Shown in pieces: positions 1-12,138 of a DNA stretch of 64,000 bases. A model generated the notes under the pieces. That model did not search any database, was not told the DNA's origin, and was given only the letters and a program-made list of their open reading frames with translations. Both the position numbers and the translations under genes were made by a program. Each line of letters starts with the position of its first letter. Within the stretch, counting starts at the first letter, position 1. Source of the DNA: Ciona intestinalis (Eukaryota > Chordata > Ascidiacea > Phlebobranchia > Cionidae); assembly GCF_000224145.3 (NCBI RefSeq), contig NC_020172.2, positions 253,001-317,000 of the forward strand. Direction: 5' to 3'.

Positions 1-2150
<2,150 letters not shown>

Positions 2151-2159
2151 GTCTTCTTT

Positions 2160-2285
2160 TTTGTTCGTCCCCTTTGGTAGTAAACAGAACATATTTCTCT
2201 CACAAAGTTCGTTAATTGACCAAAACACGATTAGGAAACGTGAGATTTAGGTGTTAAAGGTATCCCCTCTTACCACACCTTATAC
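2160..2285. repeat. MITE family A, degraded copy
   Basis: Internal and right-hand part of the short inverted-repeat family described at 40384-40580: the shared core words TTTGGTAGTAAACA, AACACGATTAGG and TGTTAAAGGTATCCC are recognisable in order. The left terminus is not recognisable. Confidence 0.6.
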
Positions 2286-2474
2286 CTATGCAAAAACCGT
2301 TATTTCGTATTTTATAGGTATAACGTTATTGTGTAGGCTATGTGAATTCAAATCATTTTTTCAGATAATGTGAACAATAATTTTGCTGCATATAAGTAAG
2401 TGCTTACTGGCTTTTGGTTCCACAGCCATTTCCGACGACGACCGGTGTAGTAATATATTTGTACCAGGCGCTAA

Positions 2475-2486
2475 TGCGCATGCGCA
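2475..2486. promoter_or_regulatory. NRF-1-like palindrome
   Basis: TGCGCATGCGCA is a perfect palindrome matching the NRF-1 (nuclear respiratory factor 1) consensus. No gene start was recognised next to it, so it may be chance or mark an unannotated promoter. Confidence 0.3.
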
Positions 2487-3119
2487 ATAGGTCGGAGAAA
2501 ATGCAATACGAGCTCTAATACATACATTTTTATAAACGGAATCGTGTAAATGATCTTCTGCTGTTGCTGCCTAAATTCCTCGAGGTAGTATTAGATTTGT
2601 GGAAATATTGTTTTTCGATGCGAAGTCAAGACATTGATGGTACAATTCAGAGAAAGATTGCCGTGAACTTTCGTTTACACTTTTTATTTGTTGAAGCGTC
2701 ATGGAGAGCATGTTGTAGCACGAGATTAAGTCAACACTTTTACCTTGCTATGCGATGGACAGTCGGTGAGAGTACGACCAAACACTGGCCAAAATTCTTG
2801 AACGGCAGATGAGACCAAAAATTAGTGTCCGAGATTCCTTCCGTTCAGATAAAGAAATATTATATCGCTCTAAATTAGTGTCCGAGATTTCTCATCGCGT
2901 TCAGAATAAAGAAAGAGGGGGGTTGCGCTCTGCGGGCGCGATTGAATCCCCCACCCCCCTCATTTTTTTCTGGCTGCGCCATTGTGTACAGCTAGAAAAC
3001 CTACACACACTGATCGTTATCTCTCTTTTCGGTCAGCTCATCCGATCGAACAAGGAGGTCCCTAAAACACAGAGCAGAGGCTTTGATATCCGATTCACTA
3101 CGTTAAAAACCTGCTTCTA

Positions 3120-3780
3120 GACAACTGTTACCCGCCGTGGATGGTAAAGTGGAAACCAACACCGAAACGCAAAGAAATAACACCAACTGTTGGAACTGTG
3201 TGGTCTATCCGTATGTCCCGACACTCTAAAAAGAATGCTTTCTGATCACGGTATCAAGCTTTATCCCAAGCCACAAACAACGCTTCGCAGACTGTTGTCT
3301 CACCCTGTTAAGAATCAGAAAACTGAACCCAAAGGGGCTGTGTATCTCATTCCCTGCGGTGACTGTGAGGGGAAACGGCCAGAACTCGCCGAGATGTCGC
3401 AGCAAAGGACGCGAGCAAGACGGGGCTCTGTCCAGGCACTTATTGGCCCTATGTGTAGCGCTTGAGAACGTTCGAATTCTCGAACGGACCAAAGACCAAA
3501 CCTATTTCTCTTCAGTTTACAATAACCTGATTTAATTCATTCTGTTTCCGATTTTTTACGTGACCGCCGCGTGCGTTTTTGCCCTTCCACTATCTCCTCT
3601 TTACAGTGAGTGCCCTTATCACGTTAGTATCGGCTTTTTCCCACCCTTTTCTGCTTTTCGCTTACTTGACTGTTGCGTTTCATTCCCTGATGAAGTCTCG
3701 CCGTATGGCAGACGAAACGTTGGAAATACATTACGTATTACTCTTATTTATACCAGATGAACCACTAATATAATATTACC
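3120..3780 (+). mobile_element. Penelope-like retroelement, relict 3' end with GIY-YIG fragment
   Basis: Translation around 3190-3465 reads RMLSDHGIK, TLRRLLSHPVKNQK and GAVYLIPCGDCEGK, the hallmark of the GIY-YIG endonuclease end of Penelope-like elements (TLRR.LSHPK ... GVVYEIPCGDC). Similar family words (ENVRILERTKDQ-like) follow near 3465-3500 in another frame. The non-coding tail (3681-3740) carries the CTGATGA...GAAAC words that many such elements have at their ends. The copy is a 5'-truncated, clearly broken fossil; no reverse transcriptase domain was recognised upstream. Bases 2560-3120 contain ORFs of similar composition and a repeated word (TTAGTGTCCGAGATT at about 2822 and 2876) that may belong to the same or another old insertion, but I cannot show it. 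Confidence 0.65.
3687..3718 (+). ncRNA. hammerhead-ribozyme-like core in the Penelope-like tail
   Basis: CTGATGA at 3687-3693 and GAAAC at 3714-3718 flank a helix that can pair GTCT (3695-3698) with AGAC (3710-3713) and, after a bulged C, GCC (3700-3702) with GGC (3707-3709), closed by a four-base loop. This is the CUGAUGA - stem II - GAAA arrangement of the hammerhead, which is known in Penelope-like elements. An unpaired A sits between the core and stem II, and I could not define a convincing stem III and cleavage site, so this may be a decayed or inactive motif. Confidence 0.4.
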
Positions 3781-4236
3781 AAAATCTAAAGTTTGAACGT
3801 GTAAACGTCGTGCCTGGAACGTTTTCAACGAAGGGTCGTAATAAATTTGGACCGGGTGGTCGTTGTATTTGTTCCGACCCAGAAAACCCTGCAGCCATTT
3901 TCATTTTAGGTTAATCAAAACAAACATAGATTTTGAACTGTCCCATCATACCCCACCACCTGATTATGAATTTCAAAAATGCGGAGAAAATGTTGAATTA
4001 TATTTTTTCTTTAAAGTGTTGTCAATTAATAAGGGTATAATTCAGTATGTTGGCCAGCTTTGTCAGAAAAGATATTAATAGGTTAAACACAGGGTGAGCT
4101 TCAACTTTGAGTCTTATAGCTCACTTTGGTGTCCGTTACAATACAATTACAGTAACTTGACCCTATGGATGCATAAATATAACTCATACTTAAGCGGATG
4201 AACTTGTATTTTTCGCTTTAAATTAAATTATGGCAA
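3781..4236. other. intergenic, MRPL4 3' flank
   Basis: AT-rich, no gene, repeat or RNA recognised. Confidence 0.4.
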
Positions 4237-5229
4237 TCACATATGACCCGTCTCGCCTATAGGCTCTGAAGTATTAGTATCAACACTTTGTTTATTATCT
4301 TGTCCAGGCATGTCAATATAAAAGTTATGTGGAGACCCAAGCCAAGGATAACGTGTTTTATGCCACAGTACCTTGTGCTCAAGTTCATCTAGTATGCATC
4401 TGGATAGGACAAGTTTGTCATGTTTTAAAATACTGCAAACATTTAAACCATACAAAGGCATTATATTTAAAAGTTTAGAATCTTCAGCTAAGTGTTCAAG
4501 ATAAGAAATATTTTCATTCTCAGCATGGACGAGCAACATTGAAGCCTCAGATAAATTTCGATTTTCTAAATATTCATCAAAGTCGGGCATATCCTGTGAA
4601 ATTTGAGCTGATTCAATGATGATCAAATCATTTTGAATGTGTTTGATTGATAAAGCAATTAATAAGCCATCTAGTAACGTATTTGGATTTAGTTCATAAA
4701 ATGAAGCCCTTGGTCCTCTAGGTCCTTGACTAATACCACCTTTTACCCAAAGTGGTGAATTGCTACTTCCATGTCTTGCCCTTCCAGTTCCTTTTTGTGG
4801 CCATGGCTTCTTTTTACCTCGTCCAATTTCTGCTCTTGTACGGGACCATGAATAGTCAACCTCTCTGTATTCCTGCTGCCATCGAACCACTGAATGCAAG
4901 ATATCCATTCGAGGATGTGTATCAAATAGAACTGGATGTAGTTGAACAACAGAATTATATTGTGGTCTGGCGTGAAGCAGGTTGTCCAGCCACACAGAAA
5001 TAGCATTTTTATTCTTTGGCAATTTCTCAACACAGTGACGAAAAACAGGAATTTTATCTGATATCTTCGGAACTTCTTGAATGGTTACGTTGTGTAGAAG
5101 TGGATTAACTTTAGCCATCACCAAATTTGGTGGGATGAAATCTTCTCTATTAACATGAGAATTTCGACTTTGAATACTTTGTAAAATAAATCTTGCAGGA
5201 GAAATGAGTTTCCTACAACAAAGCTTCAT
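4237..5229 (-). CDS. MRPL4: mitochondrial ribosomal protein L4 (uL4m)
   Basis: Structural protein of the large subunit of the mitochondrial ribosome; the uL4 fold lines the peptide exit tunnel. A single uninterrupted ORF of 330 residues. The N terminus (MKLCCRKLISPARFILQS) is basic and hydroxylated, like a mitochondrial presequence. The uL4 signature is plain: DILHSVVRWQQEYR, then GRGKKKPWPQKGTGRARHG (about residues 136-155) and GGISQGPRGPR, followed by the alpha/beta half (NTLLDGLLIALSIKHIQNDL). Length agrees with animal MRPL4 (about 300-310). The gene is intronless in the coding part, unlike its neighbours. A good 3' splice site (TTATTTCAG) lies only 7 nt before the ATG on the minus strand, so the mRNA is probably spliced-leader trans-spliced or has an upstream non-coding exon. 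Confidence 0.95.
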   Translation of the reverse strand: MKLCCRKLISPARFILQSIQSRNSHVNREDFIPPNLVMAKVNPLLHNVTIQEVPKISDKIPVFRHCVEKLPKNKNAISVWLDNLLHARPQYNSVVQLHPVLFDTHPRMDILHSVVRWQQEYREVDYSWSRTRAEIGRGKKKPWPQKGTGRARHGSSNSPLWVKGGISQGPRGPRASFYELNPNTLLDGLLIALSIKHIQNDLIIIESAQISQDMPDFDEYLENRNLSEASMLLVHAENENISYLEHLAEDSKLLNIMPLYGLNVCSILKHDKLVLSRCILDELEHKVLWHKTRYPWLGSPHNFYIDMPGQDNKQSVDTNTSEPIGETGHM

Positions 5230-5235
5230 TTTGAA

Positions 5236-5246
5236 TCTGAAATAAA
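5236..5246 (-). promoter_or_regulatory. 3' splice site 7 nt before MRPL4 ATG (spliced-leader acceptor candidate)
   Basis: On the minus strand TTATTTCAG is followed by ATTCAAA and then ATG at 5229. With no coding intron in the gene, an acceptor this close to the start fits trans-splicing of the tunicate 16-nt spliced leader. A 5' untranslated intron is the alternative. Confidence 0.5.
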
Positions 5247-5728
5247 TGTAGTTCTTATGAGAAGTTATCGACTATTTCCCAAGTTGTTGTTGTATGAAAC
5301 AGAAAATAATATGGACTGCACAATATCATACTTTTTTATCTTCTGTTAGTATTTTTAGGCATTTCTATTTCAACAGAGAAACTGGGGCGTCGATTTAACA
5401 TTAAAGGTTTATTTACATTGTACAAAAACACACATATCATGCATTTCCCAGATTATTGACAAACAAACTGACAAAGAACTAGGACAAACCAGTCTTTTAT
5501 GAGCAAATTTTCACGATAAAATTTGGTAAAAACTAAACGTCTTAAGTTAAGGGACTGTCTGCCTTACTTAAGTTTCCTTGGCAGGGATTATGACGTACTT
5601 CTTTGTGTGTTTATGATGCCACCGGTCGAGGTGTATTGTGTATATATACTGCGGGAGGATGGGAGAAGTAATTTTATATTCTTTTATTATTACAAGTCGT
5701 TTTTTTAATATTATTTTTAAATTTGTCA

Positions 5729-5914
5729 CTAGTGAAGAATCCTCCGGTACATACCCGAATAGGCTGGTGGAAAGTGTTAGAGATTGGTTGAAGTGTTAGA
5801 GGTTATAGAGGTTGATGGTTAGGGGGTTAGTAGTCAAAGGGGTTTACGTTAGTAGTTAGTGGGCTTACTGATCTAGTGGTTTGCAAATAAAGTGGAGGGA
5901 AGATTCTTCACTAG
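5729..5914. mobile_element. MITE family T (telomere-like interior), copy 1
   Basis: Terminal inverted repeats CTAGTGAAGAATCCTCC at 5729-5745 and its complement (GGAAGATTCTTCACTAG) at 5898-5914. The interior is built from words such as GGTTAGGGGGTTAG, TTAGTGG and GTTAGAGG, i.e. degenerate (GGTTAG)n. A second copy with the same ends and interior is at 31189-31329. No coding capacity. Flanking target duplication is unclear. Confidence 0.7.
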
Positions 5915-7057
5915 CACCTTAAATTTAACCCGTCATTATTTTATTGGGTTAAAACTTGATTTAGAAGGTTCAGTTACTTCATACTATATTAAGGTACCTT
6001 ATTCCAGCTTCCTTACTAAACCATGCCTCAACTTTAGACATTTGAGTTTCTAGTGCTATCGGAAGATTCACATGCATCTATGGAAAACATAAATATAACT
6101 TCCGCTAGTTGGCGATGACAAATGTATTTTTCTATTCTGTGGGACCTATTTGTTTTATGTTTAAACTGTTTTATTCACGGGATTTATACACTAAAATTTA
6201 TCTTTTGCTACTCACTACTTGGTATACTACTCTGTATTTATATGGCTCTCTTCCGCCCATATCGCCAAGGGTACCGAGGTGTTTTAACGCGCCAGGAATT
6301 TACTACCATTTTTGAGCACGTTAGTGGTCATATAGATCCTTTTTCGTCGAACAGTTGTTGTTGTTTTGTTTTTGGACGACTTTTTTTCGCATTTACCTCA
6401 ACTTTCAATTCTAGCATTTATTCTTTATTCTCTTGATTGAAATCAAATCATAATATATATTTATAATTTTTAGACTGAATTTTCAGATTTAAAACCGCAC
6501 GATGAGCGATTAATTAACGATTATTTTCCTCATGCACTTTACATAGCGGAAACACTGTCTTGCAGGTTGGCGGGAAACGACGGCACGTGTAGTATCCACA
6601 TAACGATTTACGACTGAATCAAACTATTAGCATTGAAGTGGGGGCGCATTAAATGCACTACTCTTATACCGTATTATCATTAATCGTAATTGAAACATTA
6701 TTTTTAATTTAACATCATATGATTAATATTAACTTCTAACATTACCTAATTACTGCGTGATTACGGTTTGTCAAAATTCATGAAAACAAACGTTTTTAAG
6801 CGACGACAACGTTAACTAGTGTAAGTTTACAATAAACACATGGTACAGGAGTTGTACAAAGCGTATTTACACATATTCTTCACCAATCACTCAATCCTCA
6901 TACGTCATAAGTTCCATTAGTTATAATACATGTATAAATGTATTCTGCCTACTGCTCCACAGTCACCAATGGCGACTAGAACCCGTTTTGTTGGTTACCT
7001 CTGATTTGTTTTTGATTGAGCGTAGTCGACCGTTGTAGTAAAAGGATTAATCGATAA
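5915..7057. other. intergenic, no gene seen
   Basis: AT-rich; only short chance ORFs (longest about 104 codons at 6122-6436, not recognisable and with no family features). Confidence 0.4.
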
Positions 7058-7252
7058 GCAGGGTGGGGGTAGATGGGACACCTTTTCATTTTGTTTCCTC
7101 TTTTCATTTGGTAGTAAACAAAGAACATTTATTGAATTATAAAACCGTATCCTCACGACTTCCACAGACCGTTGTTAATTGTTTAAAACACGATCAGGCT
7201 ATTTTGATATTATGTGTTAAAGGTGTCCCATCTTCCTCGACTCTACTATCTT
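7058..7252. mobile_element. MITE family A copy
   Basis: Near-complete copy: left end GGGTGGGGGTAGATGGGACACC, core TTTGGTAGTAAACAAAGAA and AACACGATCAGG, right end AAAGGTGTCCCATCTTCC, i.e. imperfect inverted termini around a 200-bp unit. Non-coding. Confidence 0.85.
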
Positions 7253-7420
7253 ATGCTAATTAGTTTAAAACGTGCTTATTCATTAGATCTGAAATCTCTT
7301 GTTTCTCTTTTTTTGCAGATCAACAGTTGTGGCCAAGCAAACATAAATATGCCAATTTTATTTGAAATGTGAAATCATCGCACTTTCACAATCGTTAATT
7401 AAAAAGCCAGGTTGATACAT

Positions 7421-9047
7421 AATAGGGTGGGGAAGATAGGACAGTTTGTCAGGCGAGACATTTTTATTTTGTAATTTTATATTTACGAATCCCAATTTAT
7501 TGATAACCAGGAAAATACAAAATTATTCGACAGTATCATCACGACTTTTTAAAACGCGCGTCAAAGCTTATTACTGTTGAATTGGCGCAACGTGTGGATA
7601 TGTTCTTTCGTGCACCATGGTTACATGTTAAAAATTATAGCACTCGGAGTAGAACAAGAAAAAGATTGTTTAAACTTAATTTTCAAAGCGTACAGTATTA
7701 TTTTGTGTTATTTACGTGTTTTATTTAAGCATTATTTAAGCACATATCGCCAAATATTTCCAAAAATCAAAATAGATGACGGTTTTTGGGGAATACCACG
7801 AATTAGTACTATCATTCCTTTATTAATTGACACCAATTTAGTAAAATATAATAAAACATACGAGGAGTTATTTAACTATCCGCACAACAAGTGAAATTTT
7901 ACAAATTCGAAAACACACGGGATAAGATGGGACAGTTTGAAATCATTGTTAATTGATTATTGAGTGTATTTATAATAGGAATATACGTAAATAACACGAA
8001 ATAATACTGTACGCTTTGAAAATTAGATCTAAACAATCTTTTTATTGTCCTACTCCGGCTTACTGCTATAGTTTTTAACATGTTACCTATACATTATATT
8101 ATTGCATAACAATTGGTATTGTTTGAACGACAATGTTTAATGTTCGAACATCAATGGATAAATATTGTATCCAACAAGTGTATATGAACTTGTAATAACA
8201 GACATTTGATTATAACTACTAATAAAGTTTAAATTTTTGCTACAGATTGGCTATTACTATTCTGTTTTTGGCACAAGCCACTTCTTATAAATTATTACCA
8301 AGTGCAAATGACAAAATTTCGAACAAATTTTCAAAATATTATTTTTTATTATATCAGTATTTTATAGTTGAAAACCCCCTGAGGTATAAATTACTAAATT
8401 AAAAGCAAGTCTTTAAGAGTTTGGCAATGAAAACATAAAACTACAATGTGAGGGAAGATGGGACTCTAAATTGAAATATATTTACATTAGCAGTATTCTG
8501 CAACTTGTAGTTAACCTAGTTTAACAGGCTGTGCTAGTTTCTTTGCTATGTAAACTTCATATATATAACGTTATACCGATATTTTTTGTTGTTTTTATCT
8601 CAAATTAAAGTCATATCGACCCCTGCCTATTTTCTTCATGCTTATATCGCAGTGTTTTTTTACAAAACTAAAACTAGTTTTATGAGACAAAATCAAACTG
8701 TACGAAATATTCAAGATTGTTTTATGAAGCTATGAAACTAGTTTAATCGTTCGCACACGCAAACTAAAAAAATTCATTGGCTTTACTATGATTTAGCGAG
8801 CATTAAAAATAGCACCTTACTATTTCGAATTTTTTACCTGTTCAAAGTTTACTGTTTCTATTTTACATATTTTTTTAATATTTAAAAACAGTAATCAGCT
8901 TTGATGGGCGTTTTATAAAGTCGTAATAATACTGTCAAATAATTCTGTGACCTTGTTTTCCTGATTATCATTAAATAAGGGTCCGTAAAAAGAAAATTAA
9001 AAAAGAGTCTCGTCTGACAAAGTGTCCCATCTTCCCCCACCCTATTA
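7421..9047. mobile_element. MITE-related element with long terminal inverted repeats (family B)
   Basis: The ends carry the family A-like terminus (TAGGGTGGGGAAGATAGG at 7423; CTTCCCCCACCCTATTA at 9031) but the inverted similarity extends much further. From about 7424 to 7580 inward (GTCAGGCGAGAC, GATAACCAGGAAAA, TCATCACGACTTT, CATCAAAGCT-like) it matches the reverse complement of 8890-9046 (CTCGTCTGAC, TTTTCCTGATTATC, AAAGTCGTAATA, AGCTTTGATGG). A second inverted pair lies inside: about 7663-7720 against 7985-8060. A 105-codon ORF at 7577-7894 overlaps this internal arm and shows no transposase motif, so the element is judged non-autonomous and composite. Confidence 0.7.
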
Positions 9048-9137
9048 TATTACCCAAAAACCGCCGTCTATTTTAATTTTGGCAATATTTGTGCTTAAGT
9101 GCCCCATTTTCCTCTACTGTAATATATTAAATGTTAG

Positions 9138-9265
9138 GGCGCCGTGGCACACAGTGGTTCTACAGCAACCCAGTGGTCACTAATGAGTTGTCAAAATTGC
9201 GAGCCATAAAAAATATCTCCTGTAAAATTACAAACTGGTGAGCAAGCAAAAGGTGTATGAAGCAG
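9138..9265 (+). mobile_element. tRNA-headed SINE, internally deleted copy
   Basis: Begins GGCGCCGTGGCACACAGTGG like the SINE head at 37411 and jumps to the body words AACCCAGTGGTCACTAATG and GAGCCATAAA, as in the full copies at 52011 and 55168. Most of the tRNA-like B-box region is missing. Confidence 0.6.
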
Positions 9266-9297
9266 AAAGCCCATTTATTCAAACAGAATCAAGGAAA

Positions 9298-9832
9298 TGT
9301 ATGATGGGGAAGACGAGACTTTTGTTAAAAATATTTCTTTACGAGTACTTTGTAATAGACAAAAACCAATGTTACAGTATAGTTGGACAATATTCTCACG
9401 GTCCAGCGAAGTGCGCATTAATTGAAGTTCTAACAATATTAATTGAAGTTCTAACAATTCACGTTATTGTTCGAACAATACCAATTCTTAATACAATAAC
9501 ATACTGCACTACAGCATTGGTGCAAGAAACAAATGTTTAAACTGATTTTCAAATCATACAATTTTATTTCGTGTTATTTACGTTTGTTTTAATAATAAAT
9601 TTATCTGGATATTAAAACTAACAATGATTTTAAACTGACCCATCTTATTCTGTGTATTTTCGAATTTGGTAAATAACAACTGAACAACTGCTCTTTTAAT
9701 ATATTTCTTTGACGTGCTGTCAATTAATAAACGTATGACTAATTTGTGGTATGAACCCAAAACCGCCATGTATTTGAGTTTAAAAATGTTGGACTATATT
9801 CGCTTAAGAGTCCCATCTTACCCCACTCCACT
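9298..9832. mobile_element. family B element, second copy
   Basis: Left end GATGGGGAAGACGAGACTTTT and right end GAGTCCCATCTTACCCCAC face each other; the interior word GTGTTATTTACGT and the right flank share similarity with 7690-7720 and with the fragment at about 9053-9122. A 21-22 bp direct duplication (AATTGAAGTTCTAACAAT) sits at about 9420-9460. Confidence 0.5.
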
Positions 9833-9835
9833 ATT

Positions 9836-11880
9836 CTTTATGTTTCGGGAATTAACTTAAAACATGTATCTATTATCAACTATAGTCTTGTTTGTACACC
9901 ACGTGCATATAGGCTCCGCGAGATCAACATACAATATTATGTAAAAGAGGTTAAAACAAGACCTAAGAGTAAAAAAGCCTTTTTTTGTTCCAGGCTGCTT
10001 AAGCATACTTCACAGGATAAACCAATATTTTATTGTGTTATCACAATAAAGGTATTTTCGACGTTACCGTCACGTTTTATCAACTTTGTCTATACGTAAA
10101 CATACATCCAGTTCACGTCTGTGACGTTGCGCTGACAGTGGGCCGCGTGTCTCGCTCAAAGCAGGTTTTGTTAATTAGTTTGAAGGCAAACCTATCGACA
10201 TTCTTTGTAGCGCGGTACCTATTGTAACTGATTGTTAGTTCTCAAAGGACTTTTAGAAGCCCACACCCCTCTGGCAGGGGAACGAATTCATATGAACACA
10301 GTAGCGAAAATTAATAAAATAATACATCCCAAATAGTGAGTGATTGTAGTGTTTATTTTGTGCCGCTGTAGACTTTCCACAGTAGGTCAAGGATTTCCAC
10401 TTTAGTCAAAAAACGACAGAGAAAGGTAGGCGTGTGTGTGCGCGTGTGAGGGGTGCGTGTGTACGTTGTATTTTTAGTTTCTGTTGTTTCGGTTCGCATT
10501 GATCTCGTTGTGTGCTTAAGAGTTGTTGTACCTGTCCATTGGAAGTTGCAAAAGAGAGTTTTGCGTGATTGATTATCATTAAGTTTCGTACAGGTGAACT
10601 GTGTTAAGGAGCTTTATCGATATTTTTTCTCAGTTTCTTCTGGTAAATACTCTATGAAACTTATTAGAATGTTAGTTAAAAATTGGTGATTGTTAACAAG
10701 AATAATTAAAGGACACCTTGACTTTGACGGAAGATATGCGAACGGTTAAGCAAGTGTACGATTATGAAAGCTATTCATGCACCAAGTTCACGCCGTACGA
10801 TTGAAACAGGTTTGTTTACGTGTCTTCTGCAGGTTTAACCACCAAACAAACAGAAGCACTTCACATTTTCTTTGTTAACGTAAAAAACAATAAATATATC
10901 AGAACGTTTAGTGTCAAACCACTCGTTGCTTCAAGTAGCCAAACGTGACTTTCCGTGGAGCGGGAGAGCTCTCAGCCGCTACTGTCTGCCAGCGAAAGTG
11001 CACTTCAGCATCTAACTTTAAGTGAATTCTGAGATTATTTTAGGTATCAATCCATGGTAACCGTGCAGTGTGGCTAATGAGCCAGCAAACTTGATCATTC
11101 TTAATCTTCTAATATGTGCGCGAATTATGTAATTCAAAAAGTTAAAAATGGATTTTCAACTTAAATCTAATTCAAGGGAATCGTGATAAGTGAGCTTATG
11201 TAAATATTATGATTCTATAATCGCCGAACAATGACAATGCGGACGGGTCCGCGTTTTAAAGTTTTTACTCCGGATCTTGTATTCATAAGACACCAATTCA
11301 TTGCCAATGTGACTTTGGCGCCCGACCGCTATGTCTAATAAACTGAAATTATTTTGCAATCTTTAATTGCTGCGTAAATCTACGGCGTTTAAGAACTGAG
11401 TATTATTACGTAATATACGCTGTACATATACGCGGTTCACGCGCGTGCGTATTTTGTTTAAATAGAAACGTAATATGATTCGTCACTCTCCTTATGCCCG
11501 ATTCCGTGCGCAAAGCTTTTGTTTTCTCTCGGTTGGCAACAAAGAATGCAGATACAAAGGTCTTCCACAGACCTGAAATGAACACCTATAGTGGGAACAA
11601 TATATATATCTGTGCGCTGCAACTTTGTTCTGAAACTTATGCTATAATACGAAAGTTCAAACGCTTTGATCCCTTTCAAATCTATACCGCGTCTGTTGTC
11701 AGTGCTGGGGCATTCCTGTTGGTTTATTATTTATAAGAATATCAACACTCGGTTTTGTCTAAATTTGTTAAATTGATTAAAACCTGAACGACATTTTCTT
11801 TTCGGGTATTATCTAATTCATTGCCAATCATAACTTCATTTTTGTTCGTTAGCACCAAACTACTATATAGTACTTTCAGG
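9836..11880. other. 5' flank of the unrecognised gene at 12139; possible promoter region
   Basis: More GC-balanced than its surroundings between about 10380 and 11060, with a TG/CG-rich microsatellite near 10430-10465 (GTGTGTGTGCGCGTGTG). Possible donors (CTTCTG|GTAAAT near 10640) would suit a non-coding first exon, but none is compelling. The ORF at 11494-11736 has no family features and I do not call it. Confidence 0.3.
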
Positions 11881-12058
11881 TATAAGGTGGGACAGCTTTA
11901 GCAGATAATATTTAAATATCCTGAACGTATTTTAAACAACCAACCACAGTCTATTCATGAGGATGTGATTTTATAATATTTTGAATGATCTTTTTTACAA
12001 TCAAATGTGACGAGAAAATCGAATGAAAATGTGTTCCATCTTCTCCTACCCTCCTATA
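11881..12058. mobile_element. MITE family A copy
   Basis: Ends AAGGTGGGACAGCTTTAGCA and GTGTTCCATCTTCTCCTACC, with the usual interior words ATATCCTGAACG and TTTTAAACAACCAACC in inverted orientation. It stops about 30 bp before the splice acceptor of the following gene. Confidence 0.75.
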
Positions 12059-12138
12059 GCTAACGAAAACTAATATTTGATTTTATTTTAGTATGTCGAA
12101 TCCATGATCTACAACGGCCAGCTTCAAAGCGACAAGTC

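Noticed and set aside
7577-7894. 105-codon ORF inside the family B element, possible transposase
   Set aside because: No DDE, zinc-finger or HTH motif, and half of it is the arm of an internal inverted repeat.
11494-11736. Upstream coding exon of the orphan gene (80-codon ORF)
   Set aside because: No good donor in phase with the acceptor at about 12090 and no protein-like conservation that I can recognise.
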